Below, one piece after another: positions 36,175 through 44,361 of a stretch of DNA of 64,000 nt. Below the pieces are notes generated by a model. The model saw nothing but the letters and a program-made list of their open reading frames with translations, did not search any database and was not told where the DNA came from. Where the stretch lies: contig NC_007778.1 of NCBI RefSeq assembly GCF_000013365.1, forward strand, positions 5,070,501-5,134,500. Reading direction: 5' to 3'. Source of the stretch: Rhodopseudomonas palustris HaA2. GTDB lineage: Bacteria; Pseudomonadota; Alphaproteobacteria; Rhizobiales; Xanthobacteraceae. The position numbers and the translations under genes are program-made. Numbering within the stretch: the stretch's first letter is position 1; the number at the start of each line of letters is the position of its first letter.

Positions 36175-36927
36175 ATGCCCGATCCGCTTCTTCTCCTCAT
36201 CGCCGCCGTGTTTGCCTTCGCCGGCTTCGTCAAGGGCGTCATCGGCCTCGGCCTGCCGACGGTGTCGATCGGCCTGCTCGCGGTGATCATGCCGCCGGCG
36301 CAGGCGATCGCGATCGTGATCGTGCCGGCGATCGTCACCAACATCTGGCAGACCTTCGCCGGACCCTATCTGCGCGACATCATCCGCCGGCTGTGGCCGC
36401 TGATGCTCGGCACCGTGATCGGCATCCGGCTCGGCTCCGGACTGATGACCGGCCCCTATGCGCGCTACGGCACGCTGGTGCTGGGCGGGCTGCTGGTGAT
36501 CTACGGCCTACTCGGGCTGAGCAAGATGCGCTTCCATGTCTCCCGCGCGCACGAGAAATGGGTCGGCGGCCCGGTCGGGCTGGTCACCGGCGTGGTCTCG
36601 GCCGCGACCGGCGTGCAGGTGATCCCGTCGATGCCCTTCATGCAGGCGATCGGGATGGAGAAGGACGAGCTGGTGCAGGCGCTCGGCGTGTTCTTCACCA
36701 CGGCGACGCTGGCGCTGGCGTTCAACCTCACCGACGCCGGACTGCTGTCGGTCGCCACCGCGCTGCCCGGCGGGGTCGCGCTGGTCGCCGCCTTCGCCGG
36801 CATGTTCGCCGGCCAGGCGGTGCGAACGCGCATGCACCCCGACGTGTTCCGGCGCTGGTTTCTGATCTCGATCATCGGGCTCGGCTGCTATCTGTCCGCC
36901 GAGACGCTGGTGAAGATGTTCGGCTGA
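36175..36927 (+). CDS. TauE/SafE family permease (sulfite/sulfonate exporter type)
   Basis: 250 residues, start at 36175; about eight membrane helices. The duplicated FVKGVIGLGLPTVSIGLL and GPVGLVTGVVSAATGVQVIPSMPFMQ motifs are typical of TauE/SafE permeases, which move sulfite, sulfoacetate or organic anions. Substrate unknown. Divergent from a LysR regulator and convergent with a LysE exporter, whose stop is 8 bases away. Confidence 0.88.
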   Translation: MPDPLLLLIAAVFAFAGFVKGVIGLGLPTVSIGLLAVIMPPAQAIAIVIVPAIVTNIWQTFAGPYLRDIIRRLWPLMLGTVIGIRLGSGLMTGPYARYGTLVLGGLLVIYGLLGLSKMRFHVSRAHEKWVGGPVGLVTGVVSAATGVQVIPSMPFMQAIGMEKDELVQALGVFFTTATLALAFNLTDAGLLSVATALPGGVALVAAFAGMFAGQAVRTRMHPDVFRRWFLISIIGLGCYLSAETLVKMFG

Positions 36928-36934
36928 TGCGCGG

Positions 36935-37570
36935 TCAGCGCGCCTGCATCAGCGCGACGCGCAGGCCGAGCGCCACGAACAGCGCGCCGAGCCCGCGATT
37001 GATCCATTGCAGCACCCGGCCGGAGCGGCGCAGCCGATCCGACGCCCGCGCCGCGAACGCCGCCAGCGCCAGGCAATACAGCGTGCCGTTGGCGACGAAG
37101 ATCAGCCCGAGCACCAGGAACGCCAGCGCCTTGTGAGGCGCCTCGGCATCGACGAATTGCGGCAGGAAGGCCAGGAAGAACAGCGCCACTTTCGGGTTGA
37201 GCGCGTTGGTCAGCATGCCCTGGCGGAACACCTGCGCGTGCCGCAGCGTCGGCGCATCGTCCGACGCCGCCGCAAAGCTGGTCGCGCGCGACAGCAGCAT
37301 GCCGATTCCGAGCCAGACCAGATAGGCTGCGCCGATCAGCTTGACGGCGGTGAAGGCCAGCGTCGAGGCCATCAGCAGCGCCGACAGTCCGACCGCCGCC
37401 GCCGTGACGTGCACCAGGCAGCCGGCGCTGACGCCGAGCGCCGCCGCAGCACCGCCGCGCCAACCGAATTGAAGCCCGCGACCGAGGATGAAGGCGGTGT
37501 CCGGCCCGGGCGTGACATTGAGCAGCAGCCCGGAGGCGACGAACAGCCAGAAATCGTGAATGCCGAGCAT
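36935..37570 (-). CDS. LysE/RhtB family amino-acid exporter
   Basis: 211 residues with the family start FWLFVASGLLLNVTPGPDTAFILGRGLQFGWRGG and NPKVALFFLAFLPQFVD in the second half, plus six hydrophobic segments. ATG at 37570; the frame upstream, to 37684, is not membrane-protein-like. Exports amino acids or homoserine lactone-like compounds; specificity unknown. Confidence 0.9.
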   Translation of the reverse strand: MLGIHDFWLFVASGLLLNVTPGPDTAFILGRGLQFGWRGGAAAALGVSAGCLVHVTAAAVGLSALLMASTLAFTAVKLIGAAYLVWLGIGMLLSRATSFAAASDDAPTLRHAQVFRQGMLTNALNPKVALFFLAFLPQFVDAEAPHKALAFLVLGLIFVANGTLYCLALAAFAARASDRLRRSGRVLQWINRGLGALFVALGLRVALMQAR

Positions 37571-37769
37571 TGCGTGGCGCCAGTGAGACTTGATCTTCCG
37601 GCATCTCCATCCGGGAACGGCCCGGCGGTCAAGGCGGATGGCGGGCCGCGAGAACCCGGTCCGCCACCGCACCGCCGACGCCAAAACAACGCCTTGTTAA
37701 GCTGATCGAAACCATGACGAGGCCTCCTGACCGCGGGGGCTCTATCGAGCAAGCGGGATCGGACCGAGC

Positions 37770-39164
37770 ATGACGGAAACTGGCAACAGGCTAGCGCGGG
37801 TCGCAGGGATGGCCGTACTCGGCGCCGTGCTGCACACGGGCGCCGCGCAGGCGCAGAACCCGTTCGACGTGTTCAATCTGTTCGGCGGCAAGAGCGCCGC
37901 GCCGAATGCGCCGCAGCCCGCCAATGTCGGCCCGCAAAAGCCCGCTTCGCAGCAAGGCAGCAGCGCTGCGCCGCCGTGGAGCGGCGAGGACGGCGGCTCC
38001 GGCCATCCGACGATGACCGCGCAGGCGATCCGCGAGGCCGCCGCCAATTTCGACAATTGCGTCGCCGGCTTCTGGCCGGACGCTCAGCGCCGCGGCATCT
38101 CGCGCGACAGCTTCGCGCGCTTCACCGCGGGGCTGTCGCCCGATCTGCGGCTGATGGACCTGATGGATTCGCAGCCGGAATTCACCAAGGCGATCTGGGA
38201 GTATCTCGACATCCTGGTGAACGACAACAGGATGGCGCGGGGCCGCGAGATCCTGGCGCAATACAAGCCGCAATTCGACGCGGTGGAGCGCGCGTATGGC
38301 GTCGACCGCTACATCATTGCGTCGATCTGGGGCATCGAGTCGAACTACTCGACCCAGATGGGCGACCGCTATGTGCTGAACTCGACCGCGACGCTGGCCT
38401 GCGTCGGCCGCCGCCAAAACTACTTCAAGGACGAATTCCTCACCGCGTTGGAGATCCTGCATCGCGGCGATCTGCGTCCCGAGCAGTTGCGCGGCTCGTG
38501 GGCCGGCGCGTTCGGCCCGACGCAGTTCATGCCGACCGCGTTCAAGCGCTTCGCCGTCGACGCCGACGGCGACGGCCGCCGCGACGTCGTCGACAATCCC
38601 GCCGACCTGATCGCCTCGACCGCCAACAACCTCAAGAAGGACGGCTGGCAGAGCGGCCAGACCTGGGGCTACGAGGTCGCGGTGCCGCGCGGCTTCGACT
38701 ACATGAAGGCCGACCGCAAGCAGATGCTGACGCTGGCGCGATGGGAAGAGCTCGGCGTCCGCCGCCCGAACGGCCAGCCGTTCCCGCGCGGCGGCGAAAA
38801 GGCCTATCTGCTGGCGCCCGCCGGCGCCGAAGGCCCCGGCTTCCTGATGCTGACCAATTTCCGCGTCATCATGAAGTACAACCCCGCCGAAGCCTATGCG
38901 CTGGCGATCGGCCATTTCGCCGACCGCCTGCGCGGCGGTCCGCCCTTCGTCCAGCCCTGGCCGCGCCACGAACGCGTGCTGTCCCGCAGCGAACGCCTCG
39001 AACTGCAACAACTCCTCGCCCAACGCGGCTTCTACCGCGGCACCCCCGACGGCCAATTCGGCAGCCTGACGCGGGAAGGACTCCGGAATTTCCAGGCGTC
39101 CATTGGGGCCCCGGCGGATGGATTTGCCACGGGGGAGATGCTGGAGAGGTTGAGAGGAAGGTAG
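37770..39164 (+). CDS. Lytic murein transglycosylase with peptidoglycan-binding domain
   Basis: 464 residues. Signal peptide at 1-28 (ends AQAQ). The SLT_2 domain (about 85-380) has the catalytic glutamate in SIWGIESNYST and then GSWAGAFGPTQFMPTAFKRFAVDADGDGRRD, as in MltB-type enzymes; the C-terminal peptidoglycan-binding domain (about 400-464) has LQQLLAQRGFYRGTPDGQFGSLTREGLRNFQ. Cleaves glycan strands in the periplasm. The second accessory block begins 70 bases after its stop. Confidence 0.94.
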   Translation: MTETGNRLARVAGMAVLGAVLHTGAAQAQNPFDVFNLFGGKSAAPNAPQPANVGPQKPASQQGSSAAPPWSGEDGGSGHPTMTAQAIREAAANFDNCVAGFWPDAQRRGISRDSFARFTAGLSPDLRLMDLMDSQPEFTKAIWEYLDILVNDNRMARGREILAQYKPQFDAVERAYGVDRYIIASIWGIESNYSTQMGDRYVLNSTATLACVGRRQNYFKDEFLTALEILHRGDLRPEQLRGSWAGAFGPTQFMPTAFKRFAVDADGDGRRDVVDNPADLIASTANNLKKDGWQSGQTWGYEVAVPRGFDYMKADRKQMLTLARWEELGVRRPNGQPFPRGGEKAYLLAPAGAEGPGFLMLTNFRVIMKYNPAEAYALAIGHFADRLRGGPPFVQPWPRHERVLSRSERLELQQLLAQRGFYRGTPDGQFGSLTREGLRNFQASIGAPADGFATGEMLERLRGR

Positions 39165-39235
39165 CATCCCACGCCGCTGGAAAATTCCCACAACCTCTGG
39201 TTATACTGGGCCACGAGATTTTTGAACCACTCCAT

Positions 39236-39254
39236 TTCATAACTCGGAATTATG
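39236..39254. repeat. Left 19-bp inverted repeat of the accessory cassette
   Basis: TTCATAACTCGGAATTATG. The exact inverse complement is at 41935-41953, 2.7 kb away. The motif is itself nearly palindromic (CATAA-N7-TTATG), and its last three bases are the start codon of the pentapeptide gene. Confidence 0.9.
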
Positions 39255-40712
39255 ATCGTGCGCGGAATGCTATTTTCGACTCATGGAGATCAAAACGTTC
39301 ATGTTCCTGGAGACAGGTTCGAGGCTTTAGGCTTGGCGGACCTAAGGCGAATTCGCTTCTCAGGCAGGGCTCAATCAGAACAGACCTTCGCAGGCAACTT
39401 CGTTGAGTGCCTTTTCGACGGCGTCGAGCTTGACAAGATCAACTTCTCGAATTGCGACTGGAAGGATTGTCGAGTTTACAATACCACTTTTATCGACTGC
39501 GAACTGGGCGACGCGTCATTCATTACAAACCTGTTCGATCAGTGCAGCTTTATCCAATGCAAGTTTCCAAATACTGGGATCAGCGATTGCAGCTTCCGCA
39601 ATTGTGTTTTCGAGGACTGTGATCTCAGCAACATCGTAATGAAGTCAAATCGAATCGAGCGATCTCGATTCAGTCGATGCTCAACTTCAAACAGGGTCAT
39701 TGAGAGTAGCTTACTCATTGACACCTCTTGGAGTGGTATGAATTTGGAAGTTGGTCTGATCCTTGGAAACTTCGGTCTCGAGCGGTCTAATGTTCAGGCC
39801 TGCGTACTGTTCGAAAAACAGCCTGACCGCAGCTTGCGGGAAATCACTTGGTCTGACCTCGGTCGTATAGGAGGTCACCGGCCACTGAGCCCCATCGAAA
39901 CATTCCGTTTGGCATTCTTTGAGACCGGGGACGCAGACGGAGATCCCGACGCACTTGAACAGGCAATCAATCCACGAAATTGGACCAGCGAGGCGATTAT
40001 AGAGTCGAGCTTCGGAGCTCTACTGAATTCGTTTGCTCAATTTTTGCTGGCGCTATTCGCCGCGAACCGTTTACCCGTCTATGGTCTACTCCGCTTTCAC
40101 ACTCATAATTTTGCACTACTGGAATGGCTGTCAGGGAAGCCCGAGTTTTCATCCCTTTATCAATCTGCCGCGGGCGTCCATCTTTCTGTGACTCGGGAAG
40201 TTGACGCTTACGCTAGAGCAGTTCAGGAAATAGTCGACGCTCATACAAACTTGCTCCATATTCGACTTGAAGCAGATGGCCCCCTGGATCCTAGCTATTA
40301 CGAATCGCTCTTTCGTGAAGCCGATGGCGGGCAGATTCGGGTAGATTGGGTTCGCCCGCGCAATTCTCCGGTAGAAGTCTCCTTAAATTTCTTCGACTAT
40401 GCAACTTTGCTGTCGATAGTCGCTCTCGTACTCGCAACCCGAACGAAATTTGAACTGTCAAAAATACAGTCAATGGGATGGATAGCGTCTCCACCGACAG
40501 GCGATCGAAATGGAGAAGCCGCCAACGGCAAGCAATTGATCGCATTTCGAACAGGCTTCTCTCTCGATCGTCCCTCTGAGTATGAAATTAATGTGCGAAC
40601 ATTACTGCCGCGCTCCTTCCTTTTAGATCTACACCTTTGCTTGAACATCTCTCTGTTCAAGAGGGTCAGAGGGGTGTTGATTGGATTGCTACTGCCACCT
40701 AAAGACCCTTGA
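39252..40712 (+). CDS. Pentapeptide-repeat protein with unknown C-terminal domain
   Basis: 486 residues. Residues about 46-145 are pentapeptide repeats (segments such as FVECLFDGVEL, FIDCELGDASF, FRNCVFEDCDL) forming a beta-helix. The roughly 340-residue remainder has a hydrophobic segment (about 255-272 and 373-391) and no known domain. The start codon lies inside the 19-bp repeat, so translation may be leaderless; the next ATG is six codons in. Low GC and codon use differ from the flanking genes. Convergent with the aminotransferase, 14-base tail overlap. Function not known. Confidence 0.75.
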   Translation: MIVRGMLFSTHGDQNVHVPGDRFEALGLADLRRIRFSGRAQSEQTFAGNFVECLFDGVELDKINFSNCDWKDCRVYNTTFIDCELGDASFITNLFDQCSFIQCKFPNTGISDCSFRNCVFEDCDLSNIVMKSNRIERSRFSRCSTSNRVIESSLLIDTSWSGMNLEVGLILGNFGLERSNVQACVLFEKQPDRSLREITWSDLGRIGGHRPLSPIETFRLAFFETGDADGDPDALEQAINPRNWTSEAIIESSFGALLNSFAQFLLALFAANRLPVYGLLRFHTHNFALLEWLSGKPEFSSLYQSAAGVHLSVTREVDAYARAVQEIVDAHTNLLHIRLEADGPLDPSYYESLFREADGGQIRVDWVRPRNSPVEVSLNFFDYATLLSIVALVLATRTKFELSKIQSMGWIASPPTGDRNGEAANGKQLIAFRTGFSLDRPSEYEINVRTLLPRSFLLDLHLCLNISLFKRVRGVLIGLLLPPKDP

Positions 40713-41937
40713 TCACCCGAAGGTCTTCGCCGGCCTCCAGGAGGATTGCTCCCGTTTTCTCGATGTTCTCTGTCGGCGTAAAGTAATTGATCCGTACCGC
40801 TTCAAATTCGTCGTCAAATGCAAACCCGATGCTGGACCCCAGCACGATGGGCATTCTTCGGTCTTTGCAGAAACCAAGAAGTGCGCTGCGCTTTCTCGCG
40901 TAAGATCCAACGATGCAACTCAGATCTAGCATTATCGCCCCAATATATCCGTTCTCCAGCGGAGTAGGCTGCATCCAAGAACCAAGAGACATAATTTCCA
41001 ATTTTGCCCGCTCTCGCCGGACTTGTGCGTTCGCGATTCTCAGCATTGTTGGCAATAACATTGGTGTATCAGCAAGCAACGCAACGTTGGATAAGCTGAA
41101 CCGATCTAATGACGCCCCCGCAGCTTCAAGAATTTCTTCGAAGTTAGATCGCCACTGCGGCGGATGCAATATAACGCTCGCGCGGATTCCGTTGAGGCCA
41201 ACTCCCTTTACTATTCCTCTGGTTCGAAAGACAGGGCAGCGCATTTGAGAGAGACCTGATGTGACGCTGGGGAACATTTGCTCGGCAGCTTCATCAATCA
41301 CTAGCATACGCCTTGGCCCCAAGATCTCACCCAAGTGACGTAGCCTTTTGAGGCACTGATTAGAGCCTATCCCAAAGCGCGGCTGAGTAAGCCAAATTGC
41401 ACAATTCGACCTTGAATATAGGATAGATTCAAATCTCTCTAGGTCAGCTTCGAAACGTTCAGCTCTAAAAGTTGGCAACCGGATGAATTCCATCTTAAGT
41501 AGCTCTGCTTGCTGCAGAGTCGCATAATAGGCGGGACTTTCAAACAGAATCGTATCTATCCCCGCTTCTTTAAGGACATATAGAACCGCGAGATTGCAGC
41601 TAGAAACGCTCGGGCAGATCGTGATTTCGTCATGCTCAAGCGGGCGGTTCTCCCACTGACCAACAAGGCGAACAATGGACGATCGGGACTCTCCTAGTGA
41701 AGCTCCTTCATCAACGGCGTAGTGAATTATGTCGCGCGCTTCAGGGAGATGCAGCGAGAATGAAGCCGCTCCTTCACAAGAAGGATTATACCATCCAGAC
41801 GGAAAGGCACTCCAAGCTCGAGATTTTAGTATCTCATCGAAATAGTCTCTGTTGATCTTCTCATAGTCGTCGGGCGAGAAATCGCCGCGAACTAAGCTCG
41901 ATTCTAATGTTCCCATTTGTCTCAATGGCCTTTGCAT
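40699..41937 (-). CDS. PLP-dependent aminotransferase (class I/II fold)
   Basis: 412 residues. The cofactor residues are present: Asp215 in VIDEAAEQ, the Schiff-base Lys244 in GIVKGVGLNG and Arg252 in GIRAS. The N-terminal part has RLVGQWENRPLEHDEITICPSVSSCNLAVLYVL and FESPAYY, typical for the fold-type I aminotransferases. Amino-acid partner unknown. AT-rich and, like the pentapeptide gene, its start codon falls within a 19-bp repeat; an ATG at codon 8 is an alternative start. No biosynthetic neighbours are seen apart from the repeat protein. Confidence 0.8.
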   Translation of the reverse strand: MQRPLRQMGTLESSLVRGDFSPDDYEKINRDYFDEILKSRAWSAFPSGWYNPSCEGAASFSLHLPEARDIIHYAVDEGASLGESRSSIVRLVGQWENRPLEHDEITICPSVSSCNLAVLYVLKEAGIDTILFESPAYYATLQQAELLKMEFIRLPTFRAERFEADLERFESILYSRSNCAIWLTQPRFGIGSNQCLKRLRHLGEILGPRRMLVIDEAAEQMFPSVTSGLSQMRCPVFRTRGIVKGVGLNGIRASVILHPPQWRSNFEEILEAAGASLDRFSLSNVALLADTPMLLPTMLRIANAQVRRERAKLEIMSLGSWMQPTPLENGYIGAIMLDLSCIVGSYARKRSALLGFCKDRRMPIVLGSSIGFAFDDEFEAVRINYFTPTENIEKTGAILLEAGEDLRVIKGL

Positions 41938-41953
41938 AATTCCGAGTTATGAA
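41935..41953. repeat. Right 19-bp inverted repeat of the accessory cassette
   Basis: CATAATTCCGAGTTATGAA, the perfect inverse complement of 39236-39254. On the minus strand it ends in the start codon of the aminotransferase. The tyrosine recombinase gene starts 136 bases further on. Confidence 0.9.
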
Positions 41954-42088
41954 GCAACTCGCCCGCAGAGGCTGCATTCACCCTCTCACTCAACCAATAA
42001 CCTCAATTCCAGAAATGCCTGCATGCTGCGTAGCGCAGAGCCGATTGATACCTCACAAGTTCTCTGCCCCGGTTGGGCGGAGTGCGGA

Positions 42089-43021
42089 ATGACCCTCAGC
42101 AAACCTATCGTGAGCTTTCTCGATCATTGCTCGGTCGAGCGGCAGTTGTCGGACCATACGTTGCAGGCTTACGGCTACGATCTGGCGGATTTTGCCGCGT
42201 GGGTGGGGACGCGGCGGCGGAAGGACAAGGCCTTCTCCGCCGGTGCGCCAATCGAGACCGACCACCTGCGCGCCTATCTCGAGCACATGACCGAGCGGAA
42301 GCTGTCGGCTGCGACGGTGCGGCGGCGGCTCGCTTGCTTGCGGTCGTTTTTCCGCTACCTGGAAGATCGCGGCACGATGCCCAATCCTTTCGATGGCTGG
42401 CGACTGAAGCTGCCGAAGCGCAAGCGGTTGCCGCGGACGCTGTCGCGCGACGAGACCACGCAGCTGCTGAAATCGGCGCGAGCGCCGGGTGCGGCCCGGC
42501 ATGCAGCACCCGAGTCGCCATCGCTGTGCACCGAAATCCGGCTGATGATCGCCACCGGCATCCGGATCGGCGAACTCTGCAAGATCGCCAGCACCGACGT
42601 CTCCAGCGACGGCGCGGCGATCCGGATTCACGGCAAGGGCTCGCGCGACCGGATGGTGTACGTCACCGACAACGGCCTGCGCGCCGAGCTTCGCAAGCTC
42701 GCGGTGCTGCGCCAGCGTACGCTCGGCGGCGATGGGCCGCTGTTCCTCAACCGCAACGGCGACAAGCTGCGGCCGCATTCGTTTCGTGCCAAGCTGCGCA
42801 ATTTTGCGGGGCAAGCCGGCGTCCGCCGCCGCGTCACGCCGCACATGCTTCGCCACACCGCGGCGACGCTGCTGATCGAGAGCGGCGTGGATATCCGGAT
42901 CGTGCAGCGGCTGCTCGGCCATTCGAGCATCGCCACCACCGAGATCTACACCCACGTCTCCGACGAGGCGCTGCGGTCGACGCTGGCGCGCGCGAACATT
43001 CTCGCCGGGCTGGCGCGCTAA
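42089..43021 (+). CDS. XerC/XerD-like tyrosine recombinase
   Basis: 310 residues from ATG at 42089 (GGAG 7 bases before); the frame also opens at 42023. SAM-like N-terminal DNA-binding part (about 7-95), then the catalytic domain with Arg159 (TGIRIGEL), Lys183 (HGKGSRDR), His252/Arg255 (HMLRH), His278 (LGHSS) and nucleophile Tyr287 (IYTHV). All catalytic residues are present. GC-rich like the core genes, so it may be a resident recombinase. Its position directly outside the right 19-bp repeat suggests that it could act on those sites; alternatively it is a chromosome-dimer-type enzyme. Confidence 0.9.
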   Translation: MTLSKPIVSFLDHCSVERQLSDHTLQAYGYDLADFAAWVGTRRRKDKAFSAGAPIETDHLRAYLEHMTERKLSAATVRRRLACLRSFFRYLEDRGTMPNPFDGWRLKLPKRKRLPRTLSRDETTQLLKSARAPGAARHAAPESPSLCTEIRLMIATGIRIGELCKIASTDVSSDGAAIRIHGKGSRDRMVYVTDNGLRAELRKLAVLRQRTLGGDGPLFLNRNGDKLRPHSFRAKLRNFAGQAGVRRRVTPHMLRHTAATLLIESGVDIRIVQRLLGHSSIATTEIYTHVSDEALRSTLARANILAGLAR

Positions 43022-43073
43022 TCCGCGCCGGCTGCTACGCCATCGCCCATCGGGTGGTTGTTCGCCTCCACAG

Positions 43074-43103
43074 TTGACAAAACTCCCCTCGCGGGTCCTA
43101 CTG
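43074..43103 (+). promoter_or_regulatory. Housekeeping promoter of the candidate RNA
   Basis: TTGACA (43074-43079), 18 bases, then CTACTG (43098-43103), close to the alphaproteobacterial vegetative consensus. Transcription would begin near 43110. Confidence 0.5.
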
Positions 43104-43109
43104 GCTGCA

Positions 43110-43240
43110 TGATCAACCGCGCCGCTCATCGCAATGATAAATACCGTGCCTCCATCGGGGCCGGAGATGCACGCGCGCGCTAGATCGATACGCAGTTCGC
43201 AATCACCCAAAAACCCCGCCGGTTTCGACGGGGTTTTTTG
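43110..43240 (+). ncRNA. Candidate small RNA between recombinase and DapA-like genes
   Basis: About 130 nt from a promoter-like element to a strong terminator. An internal hairpin, CGTGC-CTCC-(9 nt)-GGAG-AT-GCACG (about 43145-43173), shows a CUCC strand. A 25-codon frame (43109-43183) is possible but unremarkable. It does not resemble 6S, SRP or tmRNA. Might also be the leader of the downstream gene if the terminator is leaky. Confidence 0.4.
43208..43240 (+). terminator. Intrinsic terminator
   Basis: AAAAACCCCGCCGGTTTCGACGGGGTTTTTT: stem CCCCG/CGGGG with flanking A and T runs. Ends transcription before the DapA-like gene. Confidence 0.9.
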
Positions 43241-43281
43241 TTGCGCTCCGTCGGCCGGCTCCTCGCGAAGGAGACACCACG

Positions 43282-44193
43282 ATGGAGACCGAATCCGAGC
43301 CGCCCAGCGGGCTGTGGCTGCCGCTGATCACGCCGTTTTGCGACGGCGCGCTCGACGCAGCCTCATTGCGCCGGCTGATCGCCCACTATGCGCGGCAGCC
43401 GATCGACCGGCTGATCCTCGCCGCCACCACCGGCGAAGGGCTGACGCTCGACGACGACGAAATCGAGCAATTGGTGATGCTGACGGCCGAGGCGCTGGCC
43501 GAGGCCGGCCGCGCGCTGCCGGTGTGGCTCGGCCTGTGCGGCAGCGATACGCGCAAACTGGTGCGGACGCTGGCGCGGGTCGCGAACTGGCCGGTCGACG
43601 GCTATCTGATCGCCTGCCCGTCCTACTCGCGGCCGTCGCAACAAGGGCTGGTGCTGCATTTCGAGGCGCTGTCGGACGCCGCGACGCGGCCGATCATGAT
43701 CTACAACATTCCCTATCGGACCGGCGTCAATCTCGGCAACGCGGCGATGCTGCATCTCGCCGCGCGCGACAACATCGTCGGCGTCAAGGATTGCTGCGCC
43801 GATACGCGGCAGACCGTCGAACTGCTGCACGACAGGCCGCGCGGCTTCGCCGTGCTGAGCGGCGAGGACGCGCTGTATTTCGGCGCGCTGGTGCGCGGCT
43901 GCGACGGCGCGGTGCTGGCCTCGGCGCATATCGAGACCGAGGCCTTCGCCACGGTGCGGCAGCGCATCCTGGCCGACGACCGGCTCGGCGCCTCGATCGC
44001 ATGGCAGCGGCTCGCCGAAGTCCCGAAGCTGCTGTTCGCCGAGCCATCGCCTGCGGCGCTGAAATACGCGCTGTGGCGGCTGGGGCTGATCGACAGCCCG
44101 GAATTGCGGCTGCCGCTGACCGGCATCAGCGACGACCTCGCCAAAGCCCTCGACGCCCGGCTTTTGGCCGCTAAATCCGGTACTTACGCGTGA
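43282..44193 (+). CDS. Dihydrodipicolinate synthase/N-acetylneuraminate lyase family protein
   Basis: 303 residues, TIM barrel. LAATTGEGLTLDDDE is the family variant of the GTTGE motif, YNIPYRTGV holds the catalytic tyrosine, and the Schiff-base lysine is in GVKDCCAD. Arg for pyruvate-carboxylate binding is unclear. DapA joins pyruvate with aspartate semialdehyde; but the family has many aldolases, and the sequence is not close enough to call DapA. Start with GGAG 9 bases upstream. Confidence 0.87.
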   Translation: METESEPPSGLWLPLITPFCDGALDAASLRRLIAHYARQPIDRLILAATTGEGLTLDDDEIEQLVMLTAEALAEAGRALPVWLGLCGSDTRKLVRTLARVANWPVDGYLIACPSYSRPSQQGLVLHFEALSDAATRPIMIYNIPYRTGVNLGNAAMLHLAARDNIVGVKDCCADTRQTVELLHDRPRGFAVLSGEDALYFGALVRGCDGAVLASAHIETEAFATVRQRILADDRLGASIAWQRLAEVPKLLFAEPSPAALKYALWRLGLIDSPELRLPLTGISDDLAKALDARLLAAKSGTYA

Positions 44194-44361
44194 TGCGACG
44201 GGCTTGCGCCGGCGCGCCGGCGCGGCCTCCGGAAGTTCGGCCGCGGCCCTTGACGGCGGCGGCTGGAGGCCCGTCTATGCGTCGCGAAGGCTGCCCGGTT
44301 GCGGCCCGAATCCGCTAGTATAGGCAGATCTCCTCTTTCCGATGCGAGCGCGGCAAAGCCG

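Noticed and set aside
43109-43183. A 25-codon frame in the third small RNA
   Set aside because: No clear ribosome site and no conserved features; could be a peptide but not supportable.
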